A stretch of DNA of 64,000 nt, taken from assembly GCA_003952965.2 (NCBI GenBank), contig CM025855.1:18655638-18719637 (forward strand), read 5' to 3'. This document shows, piece by piece, positions 11,853 through 23,805 of this stretch. This stretch comes from Morella rubra. Taxonomy: Eukaryota > Streptophyta > Magnoliopsida > Fagales > Myricaceae. Made by a program: the position numbers and the translations under genes. The notes under the pieces are model-generated. The model made no database searches, was not told where the DNA came from, and saw only the letters and a program-made list of their open reading frames with translations. Every line of letters begins with the position of its first letter. Position 1 is the stretch's first letter.

Positions 11853-12544
11853 CCCTCCGTACAGACCCCAGTTGCTCGCCCTTCGTGAGAATTTTTGCTC
11901 CAGCCAAGTTTCTGAACAATTTCACACGAGTCCATCGCTTTGCCAAAAGTTGCTTGCGTATGTACAGAAGCCTTGGTTCTTCACAAAATCCATATCCTCT
12001 TCTTTTGAGAAATGAAACAACTATACATTGGGTTCCATTTCATCTACGAAGAACTCCTTAATACACGTCCAAGCAAAGTGAAGGTGGAGGGACAACAAAG
12101 AAAAGTAACACCCAACACTGACATGGGGAAGAATCCACAATAGAGAATGCAAGAATAATCTAACAAGAAAAAGTATCAGAAGGGCATAAGGGATGGAAAG
12201 AGAGAGGCTAGGAACGCGTCTTTTTTTATTTTTTGTTTCCTTGGGTTGCGTGTTGGTGGGGCTTAGTTTGCAAGCGTAAACATGTGAAAGGTGATTTAGA
12301 AAAAAAAGAAAAAAGAAAAATAAAACATGTTGTAATTCTCGATTGCGTGAAAGCATAACTCAGGGGTCAAGTCGTGGAATTAGAACCAGAACCAGAACTT
12401 GGACCCATTTGAGAATAATGAATAATGAGATATTTGAATTAAGCTTAGGCTTATTGAAAGATTTAGGGTGCCTCGAATTGTCATATCATAGGGCGTTGGT
12501 TTTTATCGAATTTAACCAAATTAAGAGTTTGTTAGTTTTTTTTT
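11853..12544. other. Intergenic sequence between the hAT element and the MITE pair
   Basis: No gene or repeat was recognised beyond the right target duplication (11853-11860). Open frames here are short and lack family resemblance. Confidence 0.6.
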
Positions 12545-12923
12545 GGGTTAAATACACTTTGCCCTCTTATCTTTGGGGTTATTTACACTTTGCACCCCGA
12601 TGTATTATTTTTGACACATTGGACCCCTTAACTTACACATTTTTTCACTTTGGACCCCGCACCCAAATTGCCCGTTAATTTAGACGGATTCCGTCAAAGG
12701 GTGCAATGTGTACATACGCCCCATCGGGGTGCAAAGTACATACGCCAAAAGATAACAATTGTAAAAATTTTGACGGAATCCGTCTAAATTAACGGCAATT
12801 TGGGTGCGGGGTCCAAAGTTGAAAAAATGTGTAAGTTAAGGGGTCCAATGTGTCAAAAATAATACATCGGGGTGCAAAGTATAAATGACCCCAAAGATAA
12901 GGGTGGCAAAGTGTATTTAACCC
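12545..12923. mobile_element. Long inverted-repeat MITE (GGGTTAAATACACTTT family)
   Basis: The two halves are near-perfect inverted copies: it starts GGGTTAAATACACTTTGCC and ends GGCAAAGTGTATTTAACCC. The arms meet near 12735, so transcripts could form a long hairpin. Runs of 9 T before (12536-12544) and 10 T after (12924-12933) are compatible with a 9 bp target duplication, as in Mutator-like elements. Related copies lie at 24925 and 41421. Confidence 0.85.
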
Positions 12924-12933
12924 TTTTTTTTTT

Positions 12934-13521
12934 GGGAAAATTACATGGAGCACACTAGGTTTTAACCCAATATCAAAAGCTTACTAGGTTTTAAAAAAAA
13001 ATCTCAAAGCCCACTGGGTTTCTCATTTTAGTATGAAAACTAACTCACGTCAGCTCTATTATTGGAGATAACGGAGCCCAGTCCACTTAAGTTAAATGTC
13101 GGGCTAAAACCAATCGCTGGCTGCCACATGTTTAAAGTTTCTTGTCTGCTCCATTCGATCTCTCGTTTGCCATGTGTATGCCATGTGATACAAAAACTAA
13201 CTTGACGTGGCATGCATCGTGACAGATGGGAAACTCAATGGAGCAAACAAGGAATTTTAAACACGTGACAGCCAGCGATTGGTTTTAGCCTAACATTTAG
13301 CTGTAGTAGACAAGAGACCGAATGGAGTGTGCAAACAACGATTGGTTTTAAATCCTTTAATTTAAGTTTAGGACTATAGTCTATTATCTCTAGTAACAAC
13401 ATTGGCTTGAGTTAGTTTTCATATCAAAATAAAAAACTCAATGGGCTTTGAGATTTTTAAAAAAACCCAGTGAGTCTTTAAATATAGGGCTAAAACCCAG
13501 TGAGGTGGGTGTAATTTTCCC
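12934..13521. mobile_element. Second long inverted-repeat MITE, adjacent to the first
   Basis: Starts GGGAAAATTACA and ends TGTAATTTTCCC. The arms also share TCTCAAAGCCCA(C/T)TG and ATGAAAACTAACTCA in inverted order, covering over 100 bases each. The T-rich flanks allow a target duplication but do not prove one. It is a different family from its left neighbour. Confidence 0.8.
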
Positions 13522-13944
13522 TTCTTTTTTTTTTTTTTTGAAAGAATTGACACTGTTGCGTGTAGGCTTAGTGCACAATCAACCTGCATATAGAAGCATG
13601 AGATTTGTAGCACATTGATATCATGAGCTAGTCAACGCGAGGTTTATATGAATGAGCTATATCCCTTTTAATCTATTTAGACTCGTACCATCTAATTGGA
13701 ATCCGTTATTAAAATGCAGTGCCGAGTAATTTAAGTCTCCACATGAAATTTATCTAACTAAATCTACTCAAATCAGATGTAAAAGTAATAAAAAATGGAA
13801 TTGAAAAGATAAAAATATTTTGCATGTTATATCAATTTTATTCAATCGTATTCTTAAATTATTAAAAGAAAATACATACGGAAATTAATTTAGATTTTTC
13901 TTATTGTATTTACAGAAAAGTCAAACAACTTTTGTTTTTGTTTT

Positions 13945-14350
13945 TAAAGATGCATTTGCATTACATTAATTTTTTTTTTTGTAGTTACAAAAAAAAGAAG
14001 CAAACATTAGTATTGAAGAAGATGTATTTGCATTAACATTAAAAATTAATTATTTTGTTGTTGTAGTTAAGAAAAATCAAACATTTTTGTTTTGAAGAAG
14101 ATGCATTTGAATCAGAATTACATTAAAATTAATTTTATATTTTTTGTTGTAGTTAGAGAAAAATCAAACATTTGTTTAAAAAAGATGATTTGAATCACAT
14201 TAAAATTAATTTGTTTAAAAAAGATGAATTTGAATTACATTAAAAATTAATTTATATTTATCTTTTTATTGTGTTTACAGAAAAATTAAACATTTTGTTT
14301 TGAAGAAGATGCATTTTTTTTTTTCTCTCTAGAGAAGATGCATTTGAATT
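13945..14350. repeat. AT-rich tandem array upstream of the BPM gene
   Basis: Units of roughly 70-85 bp begin with GAAGAAGATGCATTTG or a variant (near 13949, 14019, 14099, 14184, 14222, 14307, 14336) and contain TTGTAGTTA followed by AAATCAAACA. The array ends about 280 bases before the BPM start codon, so it probably lies in or next to the promoter. Confidence 0.7.
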
Positions 14351-14632
14351 AGTTGAGATATTAAGAAGAAAAATTCAAGGTTGTAAATTATAAACTTTCC
14401 ACGGCTATCATAATAACAAAATATTTATTTGTACTTGAAATTTTGAAAAAGAAAAGAGACAAAAAGACCAAAACGCAGAAGTATCCGGTCAGAGTTTTCC
14501 CTCTAATTTTCTCGGAAAGTCTCTAAAGAAAATCCTCTCATCCTGCCATGAATTCCCCCACCTCCTAGTTCCTTCAGCTCCGCCCCCAAAGAACCAAGAC
14601 CGCCTCTACTTAGAAGAAACCATTAAAAAAGC

Positions 14633-17600
14633 ATGTTGTCACCCTCCCCCTCGAGCCCTCGTCTGGGGTCCCCCAGCAGCTCAAGGTCCGTTACCGAGAC
14701 CGTGAATGGGTCCCACAACTTCACCATCAGAGGGTACTCGTTGGCCAAAGGAATTGGCGTGGGCAAGCACATCGCCAGCGACAATTTCACGGTGGGAGGG
14801 TACCAGTGGGCCATTTACTTCTACCCGGACGGCAAGAACCCCGAGGACAACTCCACCTATGTCTCCGTATTCATCGCCCTTGCCAGCGAGGGCACCGACG
14901 TGCGTGCCCTCTTCGAGCTCACTCTCCTCGACCAGAGTGGCGCCGGCAAGCACAAGGTTCATAGCCATTTCGATCGCTCTCTCGAGAGCGGGCCCTACAC
15001 CCTCAAGTACAGAGGGAGCATGTGGTGAGTTCTCTTTCCTTCTAGTTCTTCTCCTTTTTGTTTTGGTAAAGATTGAGAGTTTTCGGACTTTTGCTGGATG
15101 TTTTACAAGTTAGCCCGTGCAACTAATGTATTAATGTTTTTGAATGATTGGGAGTTTTGTGGTTCCGATTTGTAGTATTTTGAAGACTCTGATAACGGTA
15201 CTCTTGAATGATGGAAAAGTTTCGAGCGTTTAACGAATTGGTTCTATTTAATGTATGCATTTGGAGAATTCTGTAGAATGTGCTAATTACGTTTATAGGA
15301 GTCTCGTCTTTTTTTTTTTTTTTTTTTTTTTGGGAGTCTTCTAGTTGCTGGGATTTAAAATAATTGATAATTTTGGGTTTAATTTTTAGCTTTTGTTATA
15401 GTAGTTGGTCATGTGTGCATTGGTGGTGAACTATTCAATAAGCAAAGCAAAAGATAAAATTAACAGTGCAGTAGTATCCTAATTATTTGAGGCCCATTGA
15501 AGGACTCTAGCAAATAAATGTGAATCTTGATTATAGTTTTTCTGTTTCGTTCTATCAAGCATGGGATTTCTGTTAGGGAGAAGATACTGTATTAAAAGAT
15601 CACCAGATTATTTTTCCTGGGATGCAACAGCTCTGTTGTCTAAAAGGCTTTCACCAAATGAATCAAGAACGAGTCCAACATGGGACAACGTTATATAATC
15701 CCAATGTGCTATCTATAATTGATGTTTTGTTCTCTGATTCACCAACTACAAGATACAAGAACATCCAATGGAACAGTGCTAGTGATCCAGCCTGTAAAAA
15801 TTTCCGAGTTTGTTATAGACTCTGTAATATCTTAAAAAAAAAAAAAAAATGAGAGTACAATACACAGAGTTGAAAGATCTACATCTAGACCATGGACTTC
15901 CAAGCACTGCGCTTCGCTGTGTTACCAGCTCTGAACATGCAAAGCCCAAACCAGTTATGAGCTAAGATAGACTAGGAAAAACATTAGATTAAATATAATT
16001 GGAGTAGTACTCAACAGGATGATTAAATTGCTTTCAAAATTAGGTACATTATGAATTGTTATTTATCGCTCCTGCACAGGGTAATTTCCTTTTCTTCTAG
16101 AGGAACAGGTATTTCTTTCAAGGGGCTGCCTTTTTGTTGTAACTTTGTTATCATAAACAACAGTAACATGGTTGACTCTTGTGATTATCAGCAGTAAAGC
16201 TTCTAATTTTTTTTCCATGCTCCTTGTAAAGAGACGGTCTATCTTTTCTTCTCCATTTCACTCTAGAATCAATTTTGTGGCCCAGTTCTTGGATTTAAAT
16301 CGTTATGTCCTTATCTGTTAATGTGAAATGTCAAGTCTTTTATTTATTTAAAGCATGGACTTTAATCTGAAAAAAAAGAAAAGAAGAGAATATAGTTTCA
16401 ATGTTCTGTCACCTGATGCCTGGCGCAATAGGGTAAACAGGATATATGTTTAACATCTGATGTTCTGCATTGCATTTATCTGAACCGGCAGAAGTCTGTT
16501 GGACACATTGCTGTTTTTCTCTATAGGTTGTCAAATCCAATGGAAGCATACACTGCAGCTTGTAGACTGCTCCAAGTGATTTATAGATTTCTTTTGTTTT
16601 GTGTTTTGTCTTGTCTTTTTTTTTTTTTTTTTTTATCCTTTTCAACTACTTCCTGTGTTTCTTAAAGGAACTATTTCGCAATCCTTTGTTATTGTCTTCC
16701 TTCATGATAAACATTCCACCTTTTTGATTAATTGACCTTTACTTTCGTGGTTTACCAGGGGTTACAAACGTTTTTTCAGACGAAATATGCTTGAATCATC
16801 AGTTTTCCTCAAGGATGATTGCTTGAAAATAAATTGCACTGTTGGTGTTGTGATTTCCACAATAGATTGTTCAAGATTGCACTCCATACATGTCCCAGAA
16901 TCTGACATTGGAGCACATTTTGGTATGCTATTGGAGAATGAAGAATGTTCGGATGTTACTTTTAATGTGTCTGGGGAGAAGTTTCATGCTCACAAGCTGG
17001 TACTTGCTGCTCGTTCTCCTGTATTTGAAACTGAGTTTTTCAACAGGATGGATGAAGATAATCAGGAAATAGTTGTTACAGATATGGAACCTAAGGTTTT
17101 TAAGGTAAACTTTTCCAAAGAATGGTTCCCCCCCCCCGCCCCCCAAATTCTTGCTTCGGATATGATGAGCATGGTTTTGAGTTTTCCAGGTTTTTGTGGC
17201 AGGTAGAGCCTATAATATATTTGTCCATGTTCGTAACAATTTCTTGATGGTATGTTGAACAGGCTTTGCTTCAGTACATCTATAGAGATACTCTCGTTGA
17301 GGATGAGGATTTCTTGGCGTCCACTTCATCTTGCATGCCATCTTTAGCTGACACATTTGCTGCAAAATTGTTAGCTGCATCCGAAAAATATAGTCTGCCT
17401 AGACTTAGACTGATGTGCGAGTCTGTACTCTGCACTGATATTTCTGTCGATTCTGTTGCCAATATATTGGCCCTTGCTGATCGTTATCATGCTTCAGATC
17501 TAAAATCAGTTTGCCTAAAATTTGCTGCCGAAAATCTTGTTGGTATGTTCTTCCTGCTTGATTTTTCACTACTTTCATTCCAGATTTTCTATTTTATAGC

Positions 17601-20600
17601 AAAAGCTTCGAAATTCCTGTGATGTGCTAAGCAAAATTCCACGTGTTCTGTATTTGACACATATCCAGTACAGATGCAAAGAGCAAATGCATGTAGTGGA
17701 TACATGTCCATTACCTAGAAATTTGATTTTTACCACGGACCCTAGGGACATGGGTTGGCTATGCATGAATCTGGAATGTAAGTTTTGGATGAAAATTGAA
17801 TTATTTGTTACTTGAAAAAACCAGGTATAATGTAAATTGTACAGCTTTTTGTTTAATTTCCAAGACTTGAGGTGCTTATAATAAGTAAGAGGGATACATA
17901 TTAGAAAGAAACTTACTTATAAAAGAAAATATTAGAAAGAAACTGGTAAAATTCCGAATTTCTATGAACGTGAAACACGGATCATCAATCACATCTTTTA
18001 TTATCTATAGCTTCAATTTTAGTCTAACCAATTTGTCGATATTTCACCGTGTTCAGTGTTTGTTTCTCAACATTTAAATTAAAGGTTTGCATCATGTTAT
18101 CTTCATATTGATATTGACCTATAGGTTCTTTACTTCACCTTAGATTTTCAAAGAAGCAACGTATTATCTGGTCCATATGTTATTATAACAATATCATAGT
18201 CAATATTGGTCTTCTAACAGTTCTACTTTTGGAAGACTTTGAGATATATCTTGAGGGGTTGATTTATCACATATAAATGTAACTAACATATATCCTTGGT
18301 AAAGGATTTCTCCATAATGGCCATGATTTGTTGAAATGACAATTTTGTTTAGTGACAGAATTATATGCATGAAAACATTTTCTTCGATTCAGGTATCATG
18401 TCAATATCTAAAATGTAGAAATCATATGATGGTTCTTCCTCTACCGGCGTTTTTGCTCTATTCGCTAGCACATGCTGAACCAGCGGGGAATATCCAATTT
18501 GAAACTCATAAAGAGATGGATTAAGTTGATATTGCTCTACATAAGTAAAAGCAGAGCTGAATCAATTTTGTTAATTAACTACTCTAGGCCTCACAGTTCT
18601 TCTTTCAGCACTGGGCCCTTAGCATCTTGGGCAGAGCCTATGTAGATCAAACAAGTGTGTTAAAAATCATATATCCTGAATTAGTAATTGACAAACTTGA
18701 GATGTAATGTAAGAGAAAAGGCTATTGTGGAGTACGGAACTATCCGAAAAACAGAGAAGGATAAGGATCTTCTTCGGTGGAATTTCCAGTTATCTTGGTA
18801 AGAATTTAAGGGGCCATTGTGGATGACTGCCACTTGTATCATAACTAATCTAAGCCTTAATCTTAGCTGTCGACATTGATTTAACAGAAATAAAGAGAAG
18901 TTCTATCAGCAACAGTCAGGATGCTACTATTGAATTCTTATGGGCCTTAACTGAGGTAGTATAATGGGGGCTGGATGAAGAATAGGTCTGATGGAGGTAA
19001 TTTGCAGCACTGTGAGGAAAGTTCATATAAAAGGCACGGGAAAGATGTGGAGCCTACTTGGGAGCTTGCATGATACATTATAATCATGTTGGGCATTAGT
19101 TTTTATCTGGAGTCATTGGGTTTTATAGGGTACTGGTTTGGGCTTAATAGCTAGAGATCAAGGAGCCTAAGCTGATTAGCAAATACAACATCTGTGAATT
19201 TGTAGGAATTATTGCTTTATGGAGTGGTTGATAGAAGTTGCCCCAAGGTGTCGAGAAATCCCAGATCTAAAGTTTAGGTTTTCTATCTCTCATCAACGTT
19301 TTTCTTTGACAATACTTTTTCCAACTAAGCATAAAATTCCTAATTTTCAAAGCCTTAATCACCCAATCCCGAGTTCTTTCCATGCTTTTGTTTACTGTAG
19401 TGCATGGTGCTTGTTTTACTTCAATTTTGGGTGCTTAGGAGGGTGGAAGCATGTCTATGCATTCAGGAAGATCTTATAGAGGAAAATTTAGAGAGAACAA
19501 GTGATAAAATTTTCCTCTCTCAAATTATGAAGCAACTTCATGAAATTACTGCTTGATTAAGCTCTCCAGAAAGTTGAGCTCCTCAAACTTATGGTTGTGT
19601 GATGGATGATTTTTAAGGAGAAACATCAGAGGTAACAATTATGAAGAGAACAAGGCGGGCAACAATCGGGTTAACACACTGATCCTTCTCGAATGCAACA
19701 AGTTGGGGCTTGCCAAGGCCATGCATTGCCACAAAATTCTTTAGGCATGTTTACATTTTAGGAAATTTTAGAAATTTTTGGTGTTATGAAAATTGAGGTA
19801 AATTAGAGTTTTATTGGGTTTATTTGGTGTGAAAACCGAAGTAAAAAATTTTCAGACAAAAATTCATGTTTGCATCTAAAAATTCTTTAAACCTCAACAA
19901 TTTCTACAAAATCTGGCTTTGCAAACATGCCCTATGTTTGATGGGAACAGAAACTTATTTGAACGAGCACTAGCCCTAGTACAGTTGGAAATATCACACA
20001 AAAGTCAAGATGGAAGTTTTTGATTTTGAAGGGAAGTAAGCCCTATACTCTTTTAGCCATTGGCTTTCTTCTGTTAAAGAATATTTTTATTGGTACGATA
20101 TGATGGATTACCTTGAATGGAGATATGCCAATATGAAACGTGTAGGTTTGTCAAAAGTGAGGTGAACAAGTTGAAGGCAATATTAGAAAATTGGACAGCC
20201 TTTCATAAGCATGCAGTAAAAAATGAAAGCAAAGCTTCAAGAGAAGTATATGCCTGCCAATTATTATGACAATTTGTGGAAGCAATTAGTTAATCTCAAA
20301 CAGGGCAGCCTGTTGATGGTGGAATATATGGTGACATTGGATAAGCTTAAGACTCAAAGTCAAGTTATAGAAGAGCCTTGTCAAATATCAGCTCTTTTAG
20401 AACTAGCTTAGGGGTTGGTTTGAGACGAGAATTTAATTGCCAGCCAATACAGAGCTTGGAGCATGTAATCCAAGTGATTTGAGAAAGAGGAGTATTTGAG
20501 ATACCCAATAAAGAGAAAAGTGGGGTCCCAAGCTGGAAAGACATGAAGAAGTTTAGTGAAGCAAATTGCGGCACCAAGACAGCACGTTGGCAACCAATAA

Positions 20601-23600
20601 GATAAGGAGGTTTAGCTAAAGTTTGGTGATTAGGGTAGACATTAATGCCCACATTGGCCTTGCTGGTGGAACACTTGTAGCATTGTCAGACAAATAGGAT
20701 CTGCTTTTGGAGCCTAAGACAAAGCAATCACCTCTAAAAAAACAAGGATCCTTTTTGGTTGACACAGTTGTCTACAGTGAGAACGAGAATCATGTAGATG
20801 AGGGCTATCTTCATTAGTTAGGTAATTGCAGCTTGTGGGCCATGGTTGCAAGCCAGATATCATATTCTACTGATAGCTGTTTGTATTGAATGTAGCACAA
20901 ATATACTTCTTCCGTTGAATATGTAACGTGCACAAGACTTAATGAGATACTTATAAAAGGTTTCTTTACTTGAGCTTTTCTATATTGCAGTTATAAGATA
21001 GCAGACTATAAATTATTCAGTGGTGTTCTTAAAGATAGTTATTGCTCGATCGGATTCTGTGAGTCGTAAGGGAGGTAACATTTCAATAGATTAAGTTGGA
21101 TCTTATTATAAGGCCTTGGGAGGAAAATTTGGACGTTAATTTTTCCTTGGAGAAACATTGGGCAGTCAAAAGTTCCAATAAAATAGGTTGTTTCTCATTT
21201 TTATTCTTAATCTGGAGAGCAGCCAAGTAGAAAATCTTCGGGAAATTCCAACGTGATAATCTTGAGAAAATATAAGGCGACTAATGGTGTTGCATGTTTG
21301 AGACAAGCAGAGAGTCTGGAAATCTTTTCTTTCTGTGTGCCATTACTCGAAAACTCTGGCCACTAGTTGTAGGTGGTTTAGGGTCTCATAACTTGACCTT
21401 GTTGACTAATTAAAGTGTCATTAAAAGATACAACGAAATAGTGTGTTATGACATGTGGTCCCTTTAGGCCCTATGTGGTGCATTTGGTATGAACAGAATG
21501 CTAGGTGATTGATGTCAACGGACAGCTTTGCTGTCCATATCTGTCCATTAAATCTCCAGATTTCCAGCTCACGAATCAGCTCCATATCTGCAACATTTCC
21601 TTATTTCTTCTATTCATTCTAGATTATTCTTTTGTACAGTTAGCATATCAGATTACAGCTTGTAGCTTTCCTTGCATAGGCCTTGTCCATGCGGCCACTT
21701 ATTTCTTTCCTTGTATAGCATTACTCGAAGAAGCCTATATAATGAACAGTACACTCAAGGCCAAAGTATTCAGCCAATTCCACAAATCTTGTCAATTGAA
21801 GCCATGGAATTATTCTTCTATGGTAAAGATTAGAAGCCTACATCATTCGTGTATCGAGTTTCTTGTTTCATACCCTTTTTTTTCTCTGTCTACTAAAGTT
21901 CATCTGTTTTCCGTCATTAAAATTTATTTATATAGGAAAAAGCACGTGGAATATCTTGGAATGGGTATAAAATGCAAAATTGTTAAGCCATTGAATTCTC
22001 CATCTATGGTAAAGATTAGTAGCCAACCCTCATTCGTGTATCGAGTTTCTGGTTTCAGACCCTTCTTTGTTTTGATAAATTCATTACTCTCCCATAATCT
22101 GTCTACTAGGGTTCATCTGTTTTCTGTGATTAAAATTTATTAATATAGGAAAAAGCACCTGGAATATCTTTGACTGAGTGTAAAATGCAATTGTTAAGAT
22201 AGTCTATGTTGTATCACTATCATCTCCTGTTTCAGTATTTGACATGGTAAGATAGCATGTTCCAAATACTAGGACTTCCACTTCATCAACATTTCTAGAT
22301 TTTGGAAATGGTATTGTTTCTTTCTACATCACAATTGATGGATTCCTCCAATCAATATGTGCATTTCTCATGTGTTACAGAATTTTAACCCTCAGTTGAC
22401 TCTTAGAAGTGAGTGGCAAATTGTGGTTCCAAATCCAAGGACAGAGTTTCCTGCCACTTTGATGAATGTGTAAGCTCCATTGACGAGCCATTGAAGGATA
22501 CATGTTGTACTTGAAGCATCACAGAGCTAAATATGTTAATTGGGAAGAAAACTCTTAACGATTTTAGTTTATCTATAGCCATGGCGAGACAGATTCTGCT
22601 TTATCACAAGAAAGGGAATATATAATTGCCTCAATCTTCTGCTATGACATATCATTCTCGGACAAAAGACTTGAAACAAGGTTATTTGGCTAAATTGTGA
22701 AACTTGAGTCCAGAGAGTTTTCATAGGAAAATTTTCCTATTTTTTAGGGTAGTTGTTGTCTCCTTTCGAGAGATAAAACTTAATGCTTAAGATATCTGTC
22801 CACCATTGGGATTCTCCTGTCAGACGTGCCTGTAACTTGCTGCCAGGTTTATCTTTTGTCAGGATCAAACTCTCCACAAGATTCATAGTTGCATTACTTG
22901 TAACTTTCTTGTTTGTAAACAAAGCGTATTCTGATTGTCTTTTATTCCAAGGCATAACAAGTATCCAAGCAGGTAAGGTTCGCCTAGAAATATAGTCATC
23001 TATACACCCTCACACTAATACCACGAGCCTCTTGTCCAATCTCACTTGCATTGCACGGGTGAGGGGGTTAGCAATTCAAATTACACTGGGTTTAGGGACA
23101 ATCAGGCTTGAGTTGATAACCTCGACTGTGTCAATTTTATTATCCCATCTGTGTAATATCCCCTCAAATTCTCATTCTAGCTACTTGCCACAACTAGCAA
23201 CTTTCCCCCTCTGCCTTTGTTATTTTATATTGAGTAATTGCTTCGGCTTGACTAGACTATTGTTAATGTCTCATTATAATTTCACTGAGTTATTCAACTT
23301 TGGAGAAAATTACCCAAGCTTGGTACATTATGACGTCATGAATTCATGATTAAGCAACTGTAGCACATCTTGTTTATGAAAAAGCTTTTGCTCTTCAGGA
23401 GGTCCTGAAGTTATTGAAAACATGGGAATGAAGCGTAGAGCCTAAGGTTTTGATTACTTCTTTAAAAAAAATTTCCCTGCTGTGCTCTTATTTATGATAT
23501 CTTGTTCTTATATTTCCCCATTTGATACAGCTGTTATGCAGTCGGAAGGTTTTGAGTATCTGAAGGAGAACTGTCCACTGTTGCAATCTGAGCTGCTAAA

Positions 23601-23805
23601 GACTGTAGCAGGATGTGAGGAGGAATTCAGCGGAGGGGGTAAGAGTAGAAGCGTGTGGGCTCAGTTTTCTGATGGCGGCGACACAAATGACAGGAGTGTT
23701 AGGCAACAAACCTGGGAAAATGGAGGGGAAAGAAATCGAAATTTGTGGGTCCAGCTTTCTGATGGCGGTGATGCTAGTGGTAGGAGTCCTAGGCAGGATG
23801 GCTGA
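14633..23805 (+). CDS. BPM: BTB/POZ and MATH domain protein (BPM), CUL3 substrate adaptor
   Basis: Plant MATH-BTB adaptor of CUL3-RING ubiquitin ligases. Exons 14633-15024, 16759-17104, 17263-17542 and 23531-23805 join in frame into 430 residues, close to the usual 400-465. Seen: a MATH domain at about 20-162 (start [18 protein letters not shown]131 is split by intron 1), BTB/POZ at about 184-310 ([20 protein letters not shown]), and a helical BACK-like end at about 320-372. In the family, MATH binds substrates such as HD-Zip, ERF/AP2 and MYB transcription factors and BTB binds CUL3. The start ATG at 14633 is the only one that keeps the serine-rich leader before MATH. Odd points: intron 3 is 5,988 bp and full of repeats, and the last 57 residues contain a 30-residue tandem duplication (W382 and W412 equivalent). 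The paralogue (BPM1-6) cannot be assigned with certainty. Confidence 0.94.
15309..15331. repeat. Poly-T tract in BPM intron 1
   Basis: A run of over 20 T about 290 bases after exon 1. No attached element was recognised. Confidence 0.75.
17543..19741. other. BPM intron 3, first part
   Basis: AT-rich intron sequence. No coding segment or bounded element was recognised in it; open frames here are short and lack family resemblance. Confidence 0.6.
19742..19934. mobile_element. Small hAT-like MITE in BPM intron 3
   Basis: Starts TAGGCATGTTTACA and ends TTTGCAAACATGCCCTA: imperfect inverted ends (GGCATGTTTRCA) about 190 bases apart. The interior matches the repeat at 8630-8915. No clear target duplication was found. 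Confidence 0.6.
19935..20880 (+). pseudogene. Gypsy retrotransposon gag relic in BPM intron 3
   Basis: Best part at 20223-20411, with [17 protein letters not shown] and [16 protein letters not shown], the core of a plant Gypsy (Retrotrans_gag) protein. Upstream in other frames there is [13 protein letters not shown] (near 20110), and downstream [10 protein letters not shown]-like remnants (near 20440). Stops and frame changes throughout show a dead copy. No LTRs were recognised. Confidence 0.7.
21800..22198. repeat. 187 bp tandem duplication in BPM intron 3
   Basis: Unit one (21800-21986) and unit two (21987-22198) share TATGGTAAAGATTAG, CATTCGTGTATCGAGTTTCT, TTAAAATTTATT and TATAGGAAAAAGCAC in the same order. 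Unit two has an extra 25 bases or so in the middle. The 212-residue open frame at 21505-22143 runs through both units and is not taken as a gene. Confidence 0.85.
23632..23805 (+). repeat. In-frame 90 bp tandem duplication in BPM exon 4
   Basis: GGAGGGG at 23632 and 23722 open two units 90 bases apart. Both encode G-G-x-(4-5)-W-(A/V)-Q-(F/L)-SDGGD followed by an R-S-x-R-Q end. DNA identity between units is strongest in the segment TTTCTGATGGCGG. The second unit ends at the stop codon. Confidence 0.85.

Noticed and set aside
13945-14350. CRISPR-like regular repeats
   Set aside because: Plant nuclear context, units contiguous and AT-rich with no unique spacers; an ordinary tandem array.
21505-22143. 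Open frame of 212 residues on the plus strand in BPM intron 3
   Set aside because: It runs through both units of a 187 bp tandem duplication with low-complexity hydrophobic translation and no known domain.
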